A stretch of 6,290 nucleotides of DNA from Candidatus Aminicenantota bacterium (GTDB lineage Bacteria > Acidobacteriota > Aminicenantia > UBA2199): positions 1 to 6,290 of the forward strand of contig JAOZTV010000189.1 in NCBI GenBank assembly GCA_029939015.1, in the 5' to 3' direction. Made by a program: the position numbers and the translations under genes. This document shows positions 1-5,781 of the stretch, in pieces; position 1 is the first letter of the stretch, and each line of letters begins with the position of its first letter. The notes beneath the pieces were generated by a model, which had not been told where the DNA came from, ran no database searches, and saw nothing but the letters and a program-made list of their open reading frames with translations.

Positions 1-1
1 C

Positions 2-81
2 TGTTGCACCATAAGGCTTCACAAAAATCCTCGATGTACTTATTAGTACACCTGCGGTTTTTGTAAAACCTTCTGGCAACA
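2..81. repeat. Long imperfect palindrome, possibly cut by the window edge
   Basis: Bases 9-42 and 43-76 are inverted copies with no spacer: 25 of 34 positions pair exactly, and three more (17/68, 20/65, 34/51) become G-U pairs if transcribed from the minus strand. The longest uninterrupted runs are 21-27 with 58-64 and 35-40 with 45-50. After a two-base bulge, TGTTG (2-6) pairs with CAACA (77-81), so the symmetry may continue outside the window. It lies downstream of the last gene. It could be a dispersed hairpin repeat (REP- or MITE-like), an RNA structure at the end of the operon, or the edge of a mobile element. No T-tract follows inside the window, so a simple terminator is not demonstrated. 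Confidence 0.6.
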
Positions 82-102
82 ACACTCTTAACCTCTTCAT
101 CC

Positions 103-126
103 AAAACAACCACTCAATTAAGGTTG
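103..126 (-). terminator. Weak possible intrinsic terminator after the last receiver gene
   Basis: Just after the stop at 129, the minus strand carries CAACC (126-122) and GGTTG (111-107), a five-base stem with a ten-base loop, followed by only four T residues. The stem is short and the T-run poor, so this is a marginal candidate. The larger palindrome further downstream may matter more. Confidence 0.22.
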
Positions 127-128
127 AA

Positions 129-512
129 TTAATTTATAAGCTTATCTATTTCAGTAAGTATTTTTTCAGCATTAACTGGTTTTTCAATAAATGCATCAAC
201 CGGTAAGAATGCACCATCTGAGTCTTTGTCAAATTTGAATCCTGTTTTTTCATTTACTGATGTAACCATAATAATTGGAATAGATTTATATTTGTCATCA
301 CTTTTAATTTTTTGTGCAAAAGTAAATCCATCACTGTCTTTTTCCATCATAACGTCAAGTATAATCAAATCTATGTTTTCGTTCTTAATAATACCTTCAG
401 CATCTCTTATGTTCTCTGCCTGCAATGTTTTATAATTCTTTGTTTCTAAAATTACTCTCATATACTCTCTTACATCATAATCGTCGTCAACTAATAAAAT
501 TTTCTTATCCAT
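129..512 (-). CDS. Stand-alone response regulator receiver protein
   Basis: A 127-residue CheY-like receiver without an output domain and the last gene of the visible operon. Key residues: D9-D10-D11, phosphoacceptor D53 in I-L-D53-V-M-M-E, T84 in V-T84-S, and K111-P112. The beta-4/beta-5 loop is extended and contains T-G-F-K-F-D and then L-P-V-D-A-F-I-E-K-P. This loop recurs, more diverged, in the receiver at 2037-1654, and the two proteins are equally long. The start overlaps the preceding hybrid kinase gene by 8 nt, with AAAGGAGA in place upstream, so the two are probably translated together; the hybrid kinase is therefore the likeliest phosphodonor. An effector role by protein-protein contact, as for CheY, is possible but not shown by the sequence. 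Confidence 0.93.
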   Translation of the reverse strand: MDKKILLVDDDYDVREYMRVILETKNYKTLQAENIRDAEGIIKNENIDLIILDVMMEKDSDGFTFAQKIKSDDKYKSIPIIMVTSVNEKTGFKFDKDSDGAFLPVDAFIEKPVNAEKILTEIDKLIN

Positions 513-1644
513 TATTATCTCCTTTTTTTAATTTAACACTAAAAACCGAACCTTCACCTAAGACAGTTTTTACTTCTACACTTCCATTATAAAAACCAAC
601 TAATTTTTTTACAATTGATAAACCTAAACCACTTCCAGTAATGTTTTTTGTCTCATCACTTTTAATTCTTACAAACTCACCAAAAAGCCTGTTCTTGTTT
701 TCTTCTGTCATTCCGATTCCAGTATCAATGAAATCTATTATAATAAAATCGTCAGCTTCTTTTAAATTTATATTCAGACTTCCATTATCTTTATTATATT
801 TAACACCATTGGTCATAAAATTATTACTAATAATTTCCAATTCAGTCTGATCTCCATCTATGAATAAAGGCTCTTCCCTGTTCAAGTGGATATGAATACC
901 TCTTTGATCAGCATCAGGACTTACACTATCTATAGAATCTTTCAAAACTTCTATAATATCAACTTGTTTTAATTCTCTTTTCATCTTGCCGGATTCAATT
1001 CTTGTTAAATCAAGAATGTCAAAAATCATTTTTCTCATTCCCTCAAGCCTGGTCATTGAACGCTTTATCATCTTGTCATAGCCGGAAAGTTCATCTCCTG
1101 CCATTCGCTTATCAATTATTCTTAAATATCCTTCAACTGCCGCAAGTGGTGATTTTAATTCATGAGCAAGTACAGAAATAAACTCAAATCTAATCTGTTT
1201 TTTTTCTTCTGCAAGTTTATCTGCCTTCCATTTTAAGACAAGATGTTTAACTGCCTTATTGAATGTATGTTTTAGTTCATCAGGTGTAAATGGCTTTGCA
1301 AGAAAATCAAAGGCTCCTCTCTTGGTTGCACTTATTGCAACTTCAATAGAAGCATAAGCTGTTACCATAATTGTATGAATATCGGTTTTGTCAGTTTTTA
1401 ATTCATCAAGTAAATCAACACCCTGTATTCCAGGGAGCTTATGATCAAGAATCATAATATCAGGTTTATCTGCTAATATTTTTTCTCTTGCTTCCTCACC
1501 AGATTCAGCTAAATCAATTATAAGTTCTAATCCCTGATATTCACTTTCAATATCTACATCAATTTTATGTTTTTTTAATACCCTCTGAGTTCCAAGCCTC
1601 ATGCCCGGTTCATCGTCAACTATCAATACTTTAATCGATTCCAT
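505..1644 (-). CDS. Receiver-histidine kinase hybrid protein
   Basis: A 379-residue soluble signalling protein with the receiver at the N-terminus and the kinase after it, the reverse of classical hybrid kinases. Receiver (about 4-125): D10/D11, phosphoacceptor D67 in I-L-D67-H-K-L-P-G, T95 in V-T-A-Y and K117-P-F. A helical linker (about 126-152) leads to HisKA with H161 in A-H161-E-L-K-S-P-L, then HATPase with N-box N275-F-M-T-N279, G1 D307-T-G-I-G and G2 G337-S-G-L-G-L. No transmembrane or PAS segment is seen, so its input is probably phosphorylation of its own receiver. It could take the signal from the sensor hydrogenase-kinase and pass it to the receiver encoded next. The start lies 9 nt after the preceding stop, with no clear Shine-Dalgarno sequence, so translation may depend on coupling. 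Its last codons overlap the next gene by 8 nt. Confidence 0.92.
   Translation of the reverse strand: MESIKVLIVDDEPGMRLGTQRVLKKHKIDVDIESEYQGLELIIDLAESGEEAREKILADKPDIMILDHKLPGIQGVDLLDELKTDKTDIHTIMVTAYASIEVAISATKRGAFDFLAKPFTPDELKHTFNKAVKHLVLKWKADKLAEEKKQIRFEFISVLAHELKSPLAAVEGYLRIIDKRMAGDELSGYDKMIKRSMTRLEGMRKMIFDILDLTRIESGKMKRELKQVDIIEVLKDSIDSVSPDADQRGIHIHLNREEPLFIDGDQTELEIISNNFMTNGVKYNKDNGSLNINLKEADDFIIIDFIDTGIGMTEENKNRLFGEFVRIKSDETKNITGSGLGLSIVKKLVGFYNGSVEVKTVLGEGSVFSVKLKKGDNNG
518..525 (-). promoter_or_regulatory. Ribosome binding site inside the end of the hybrid-kinase gene
   Basis: On the minus strand AAAGGAGA lies within the last codons (Lys-Lys-Gly-Asp) of the hybrid kinase gene, five bases before the receiver ATG at 512. 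It decides that start and shows that the 8-nt gene overlap is real. Confidence 0.8.
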
Positions 1645-1653
1645 AATGTTTTA

Positions 1654-2037
1654 CTATTTAAGCAGGTCTTCTATCTTTGATAATAATTGCTCGTACCTGA
1701 TTCCCTTATTAATTATTGCATCAGCCTTTATCCAACTGCTCTTCGTATTATCGGTTTCAAAATGAAGACCTGTTTCACTTGTTACAGCTGTTACAATTAT
1801 TACTGGTATTTTGTGATTTATTTCTTTAACCTTTCTGCTTAGAATAAAACCACTATCCATGTTCTCCATCATCAAATCAAAAATTGCAAGATCAGGTTGG
1901 GTATTTTCCAAAATTTCCATTGCAGATTTTTCACTATCTGCTGTGATTGTTTTATAACCAGCACCTTCTACTACTGCTGTTGTCTGTTCTAAAAGATCCA
2001 TATCATCATCAGCTATTAAAATTGTTTTTTCTTCCAT
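1654..2037 (-). CDS. Stand-alone response regulator receiver protein
   Basis: A 127-residue CheY-like receiver with no output domain, probably phosphorylated by the sensor hydrogenase-kinase whose gene ends 1 nt upstream. Visible receiver residues: acidic pocket D10-D11-D12, phosphoacceptor D54 in F-D54-L-M-M, T83 at the end of beta-4, and K111. K111 is followed by Gly rather than the usual Pro. Between beta-4 and beta-5 there is a longer-than-usual loop beginning T86-S-E-T-G-L-H-F, shared in form with the second stand-alone receiver at 512-129, so the two look like diverged paralogues. The start is well supported: an AAGGAGG site lies inside the last codons of the kinase gene, implying translational coupling. 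Receiver identity is secure; the partner assignment is inferred from position only. Confidence 0.93.
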   Translation of the reverse strand: MEEKTILIADDDMDLLEQTTAVVEGAGYKTITADSEKSAMEILENTQPDLAIFDLMMENMDSGFILSRKVKEINHKIPVIIVTAVTSETGLHFETDNTKSSWIKADAIINKGIRYEQLLSKIEDLLK

Positions 2038-2038
2038 T

Positions 2039-4039
2039 TTATTCCTCCTTCATATGTGGTAAAGAAACCGTAAACTCTGTAAAAGTTTTTCCTTTTTGGG
2101 TGTCTGAATTGCTTGATATAGTTATACAGCCTTTATGCATTTTAATAATGCCATAACTTACTGCCAGTCCAAGTCCTGTGCCCTTACCTATTTGTTTTGT
2201 TGTAAAAAACGGTTCAAATACTTTTTTTATTTTTTTTTCATCAATACCCGTTCCACTATCACGAACTACTATTATTGTTTTATCGTCTGTTTTATCAGTT
2301 ATAATATTAATATTGCCACCATTTGGCATTGCTTCAATTGCATTTGTTATAAGATTTAACATTACCTGTATCATCTGGTCAAGATCAATATTTACCATAT
2401 CATCTTTTTTATGAGTAACATCTATTGAAATATTTGCTGGCTTAATAATTCCTTTCAAACTCTTATCTATAAGTTCCTTAATATTAATAGGGGTCAAGCT
2501 AACTTTATTCTTCCTTGAAAAATTCAGAAGACCACTTACAATTTTTTTTGCCCTGTCACCCTGATCAACTATCATTTTCAAGTCTTCTTTCATTGAGCTG
2601 TCATCAGGACATTCCTCGTAAAGCAAATTTGCATAAAGTAGGACTACTCCAAGAGGGTTATTTACTTCATGAGCTATACCTGCAGCAAGTTGTCCCATCC
2701 CTGCAAGTTTTTCTGCCTGAACCAGAGCGTTTTTTGTACTTACTAATTGTTCATAAGATACAGAAAGTTCTTTTGCAGTTTCCTTTAAAGTATCAATTGT
2801 AAAAGGGAGACACATTTCATTTTCGGCAAGTCCCTTATGAATTGCAATTGCATGGTCGATGCAGGTGTCATATCCACATGCTCCACAATTAAGTTCATCC
2901 TGTGGTTCATTTTTGCCCATTCCTGAAAATATTTGCTTTAATTCATCTTTGGATGGTGCTGGAAGTCTATGGTCGTCAACCTTAAATGTTCTTTGTAAAT
3001 CTAAATATTCAAGTTTTTCAATGTTTTTATCCCATTCCTGTATATCAAGGCTATCCGTTCTTTGTTTTGCATATTTGCCAACCTCTGTTCTTCTAGCAAA
3101 ATGTGTTGTTGAACAAGTCATTCCAGAGCCCATTATACAGCCATTGCAGCATAAAACTTCAAGCAGTTTGGCGTTTAATGCTCCTTTTTCAAATTCCTTA
3201 ATAGCCTGAACAAAGTTTTTTGCCCCATCAATTGCAACTATCTCATTAGTCATAAGGTCTTCTTTTAGTTCTGCTGCTTCAAGCATTCCCTTTTCAATTG
3301 CAAACAAATTTCCTTTGCCTGCATGTGGAGGGTCAAAATCATATTCCTCAACCTTATTTATATCAATTTTTTTAATCTTAATTAATTCTCTTAACTCTCT
3401 AAATGTTATTACTGCATCTATTTCATTTTCTAAGTTTTTACTTATTGCTTCATCCTTTTTTGCAAGACATGGTCCGATAAATACTATTTTATTCTTACCG
3501 TAATATTGATTAATAACCCTTGCTGTTGCAATCATAGGAGAGACTAAACCTGCAAGATTTCTAACCAGAGAGGGATGATATTTTTCAACATAAGAAACAA
3601 TAGCCGGACAAGTTGTTGCAATATGCCTGATGTCGTCCTTTTCTTCTGCAATCATATCAAAATATTTTTTTGCAATAAGGTCAGCTCCAAATGCCACCTC
3701 AACTACCTTATCAAATCCTAATTCTCTAAGAACGCCAACAAGTATTTCAGGTTTTATATCAATAAATTCAGCTGGAAAACTTGGGGCAATGCATACAATT
3801 TTTCCAGATTTAGATTTTAAAACATCTTCGACCATTGAAATTGAATTTCTTACAATTTTTGCACCCTGACTGCATACCTTAACACAAATTCCACAACCAA
3901 TACATCTGTCCTCAATTACCTCAGCCTGTCCACCTGATATTCTGATTGCCTTTGCAGGACATTCTCTTACACAGGTGTAACAGACCTTGCATTTTTCTTT
4001 AATGGTTCTTATAAGAGGTTCTTTAAGACTTTGCTTCAT
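2039..4039 (-). CDS. hsfB: HsfB-type sensory [FeFe] hydrogenase fused to histidine kinase
   Basis: Probable cytoplasmic H2/redox sensor kinase, resembling histidine-kinase-linked (group C) [FeFe] hydrogenases. The 666 residues comprise: two-cluster ferredoxin (C17/20/23/27, C46/49/52/56); H-cluster-type domain (about 80-310) with L1 T142-T143-C144-P, L2 P-C191-x2-K194-x2-E197 and a short L3 around C297/C298 and C301; a four-Cys FeS domain (C385, C388, C393, C410) of the C-G-x-C-G type; a helical, probably coiled-coil linker (about 418-445); HisKA with H457 in A-H457-E-V-N-N-P; and a HATPase domain with N-box (N562, N566), G1 D594-S-G-T-G, F-box F-E-P-F-F and G2 G618-K-G-T-G-L-G-L. No transmembrane segment or PAS domain is evident. 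Catalytic proton-path residues are replaced (see findings), which fits sensing rather than turnover. It starts 11 nt after hydA with GGGAG six bases before the ATG, and ends 1 nt before a receiver gene, its likely partner. Confidence 0.92.
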   Translation of the reverse strand: MKQSLKEPLIRTIKEKCKVCYTCVRECPAKAIRISGGQAEVIEDRCIGCGICVKVCSQGAKIVRNSISMVEDVLKSKSGKIVCIAPSFPAEFIDIKPEILVGVLRELGFDKVVEVAFGADLIAKKYFDMIAEEKDDIRHIATTCPAIVSYVEKYHPSLVRNLAGLVSPMIATARVINQYYGKNKIVFIGPCLAKKDEAISKNLENEIDAVITFRELRELIKIKKIDINKVEEYDFDPPHAGKGNLFAIEKGMLEAAELKEDLMTNEIVAIDGAKNFVQAIKEFEKGALNAKLLEVLCCNGCIMGSGMTCSTTHFARRTEVGKYAKQRTDSLDIQEWDKNIEKLEYLDLQRTFKVDDHRLPAPSKDELKQIFSGMGKNEPQDELNCGACGYDTCIDHAIAIHKGLAENEMCLPFTIDTLKETAKELSVSYEQLVSTKNALVQAEKLAGMGQLAAGIAHEVNNPLGVVLLYANLLYEECPDDSSMKEDLKMIVDQGDRAKKIVSGLLNFSRKNKVSLTPINIKELIDKSLKGIIKPANISIDVTHKKDDMVNIDLDQMIQVMLNLITNAIEAMPNGGNINIITDKTDDKTIIVVRDSGTGIDEKKIKKVFEPFFTTKQIGKGTGLGLAVSYGIIKMHKGCITISSNSDTQKGKTFTEFTVSLPHMKEE
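2042..2050 (-). promoter_or_regulatory. Ribosome binding site inside the end of the sensor-kinase gene
   Basis: On the minus strand AAGGAGGAA lies within the final Lys-Glu-Glu codons of the sensor hydrogenase-kinase gene, a few bases before the receiver ATG at 2037. It supports that start and indicates coupled translation of kinase and receiver. Confidence 0.8.
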
Positions 4040-4050
4040 ACTGAGCTCCC

Positions 4051-5769
4051 TTATAAAACGTTCCTTTCTTTAAATTTTGTATGAAGTAATTTATGACTGA
4101 GTGGGCTTAAAGGTTTAATTAAAAAATCTTTATAAAGTTCTTTAACTGCAATATTGTCATAAGAAGTTCTTACTTTTTCACTCTTATCTATATTATAAAG
4201 TGTCTTCATTCTTAATGCTATTTTTTCAGGATTTGAATTAATTGGTTGACCTCCACCTGCAATACAACCGCCCGGACAGGTCATAACCTCAATAAAGTGA
4301 ATATCATCTCTCCCATTTTTTATCTGTTCAAGAAGTTTCCTGGCATTAGCAAGACCGCTTACAGCAGCAACTCCAAGAGTAAGATTCCCAATTTTTAATT
4401 GAGCTTCCTTAATACCCTCTGTTCCCCTTAATTGACCTATCTTCATATCTTTCATATCTTCACCAGTCAACATATGATAGGCTGTTCTAATTGCAGCTTC
4501 CATTACTCCACCAGTTGCTCCAAATAATTTTCCAGCTGTACTTCTGCTTCCAAATGGAATATCTGCTGCTTCAGGCTCTAATGTATTTAAGTCAATCCCA
4601 AATCTCTTTATCATCTTTGCAATTTCTCTTGTTGTTAGTACAGCATCAAGGTCTGCAACACCATCAACCTTCATTTCAGGTCTTTCAGCTTCAAATTTCT
4701 TAGCTGTACAAGGCATAAGTCCAACACTATATATTGTCTTAGGGTCTATTCCCTCTTTTTTTGCATAATAGTTTTTAATTACTGCTCCAAGCATCTGTTG
4801 TGGACTTTTACAAGAAGATAGATTTCCAATAAATTCAGGATAGAATTGTTCCACAAACTTAATCCAGCCGGGAGAACAGGTTGTCATCATTGGAAGTTTT
4901 CCTCCATTTTTAATTCTCTCAATTAACTCTGATGCCTCTTCCATAATTGTCAAATCAGCTGAAAAAGAAGTATCAAAAACACTGTCTGCTCCCATTTTTC
5001 TCAAAGCAGCTGTCATTATTCCACAAATATCTTTACCCGGGCTTTGATTAAACTCTTCAGCAAGAGTTACTGAAATTGATGGTGCATGTTGAAAAACGAC
5101 GTGTTTGTTCGGGTCATTTAATGCATCAACGACCTGTTTTATATGATCCTGCTCTCTTAATGCACCTGTTGGGCAGACCAGAATACATTGCCCACAATTA
5201 ACACAGGAGGAAACATTAATGCTCTCGTCAAATGCACAGGAAATCTTTGTATTACAACCTCTGCCTGAAAAATCAATTGCTGCAACAGCCTGAATTTCTT
5301 CACAAACCCTAACGCATTTTCCACAGAGGATACATTTTTCAGGGTCTCTAACAATTGAAGGACTTGAAATATCAAGGCTATGATGGTTTCTCTCTCCTGT
5401 AAATCTTCTATTTCTAACGCCATAATCGTATGCAAGCTTACTTAATTCACAATTAGCGTTTCTGTCACAGTATAGGCAATCATCCGGGTGGTTTGCAAGA
5501 AGCAATTCGATTATTGTCTTTCTTGCAGCCCTTGCTCTTGGCGAATGTGTCTGAATTTTCATACCTTCAGAAACAGGATATGAACAGCTTGGCACAAGTG
5601 GTTTGAATCCCTCAACTTCAACAACACAGAGTCTGCATGCACCAGTTGGTTTCAAATCATCCATATAACAGAGAGTAGGAATTTCAATTCCATTTTTTCT
5701 CACAGCAGACAATATTGTCTCGTTATTATTTACTTCTAATTCTTTTCCGTTAACTTCTATTCTGACCAT
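4051..5769 (-). CDS. hydA: HydA/HndD-like [FeFe] hydrogenase catalytic subunit
   Basis: Catalyses 2H+ + 2e- <-> H2 at an H-cluster, wired to the HydB subunit encoded just upstream. The 572 residues have the CpI-type order: plant-type [2Fe-2S] domain (C34, C45, C48, C62); His-Cys3 cluster (H94, C98, C101, C107); two [4Fe-4S] clusters (C146/149/152/156 and C189/192/195/199); the H-cluster domain; and a small-subunit-like tail (about 545-565, L-S-H-K-L-L-H-T). H-cluster motifs are L1 T-T-C298-S299-P-G-W, L2 M-P-C354-x2-K357-x2-E360 and L3 E494-V-M-T-C498-P-G-G-C502. Numbering runs one behind Clostridium CpI, so alignment is simple: proton-path residues C298, E278, E281 and S318 are kept, but S299 replaces the expected cluster ligand. 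The length fits HndD-like subunits without the extra C-terminal [2Fe-2S] domain of Thermotoga HydA. AGGAGAG sits just upstream of the ATG. Whether the complex bifurcates electrons cannot be told from this subunit. Confidence 0.95.
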   Translation of the reverse strand: MVRIEVNGKELEVNNNETILSAVRKNGIEIPTLCYMDDLKPTGACRLCVVEVEGFKPLVPSCSYPVSEGMKIQTHSPRARAARKTIIELLLANHPDDCLYCDRNANCELSKLAYDYGVRNRRFTGERNHHSLDISSPSIVRDPEKCILCGKCVRVCEEIQAVAAIDFSGRGCNTKISCAFDESINVSSCVNCGQCILVCPTGALREQDHIKQVVDALNDPNKHVVFQHAPSISVTLAEEFNQSPGKDICGIMTAALRKMGADSVFDTSFSADLTIMEEASELIERIKNGGKLPMMTTCSPGWIKFVEQFYPEFIGNLSSCKSPQQMLGAVIKNYYAKKEGIDPKTIYSVGLMPCTAKKFEAERPEMKVDGVADLDAVLTTREIAKMIKRFGIDLNTLEPEAADIPFGSRSTAGKLFGATGGVMEAAIRTAYHMLTGEDMKDMKIGQLRGTEGIKEAQLKIGNLTLGVAAVSGLANARKLLEQIKNGRDDIHFIEVMTCPGGCIAGGGQPINSNPEKIALRMKTLYNIDKSEKVRTSYDNIAVKELYKDFLIKPLSPLSHKLLHTKFKERNVL

Positions 5770-5781
5770 TTTACTCTCCTG

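Noticed and set aside
1..113. Open minus-strand frames from GTG at 113 and ATG at 100 running to the left edge, possibly the start of a next gene
   Set aside because: Neither start has a Shine-Dalgarno sequence, two overlapping frames are equally open, and the stretch is occupied by a long palindrome; the translations match no family I recognise.
2135..3869. Several plus-strand open frames of 60-120 codons opposite the sensor hydrogenase-kinase gene
   Set aside because: All are antisense to a gene with clear domains, have no recognisable motifs, and their low-complexity Ser/Phe/Ile/Leu content is expected from the complement of AT-rich coding sequence.
4040..4050. Possible internal promoter between hydA and the sensor gene
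   Set aside because: The gap is only 11 nt and is used by a GGGAG ribosome site; no -35/-10 pair stands out in the preceding coding sequence.
5157..5435. Minus-strand 92-residue open frame inside hydA
   Set aside because: It overlaps, in another frame, the hydA region encoding the two 4Fe-4S clusters, whose Cys pattern is intact; it is a shadow frame.
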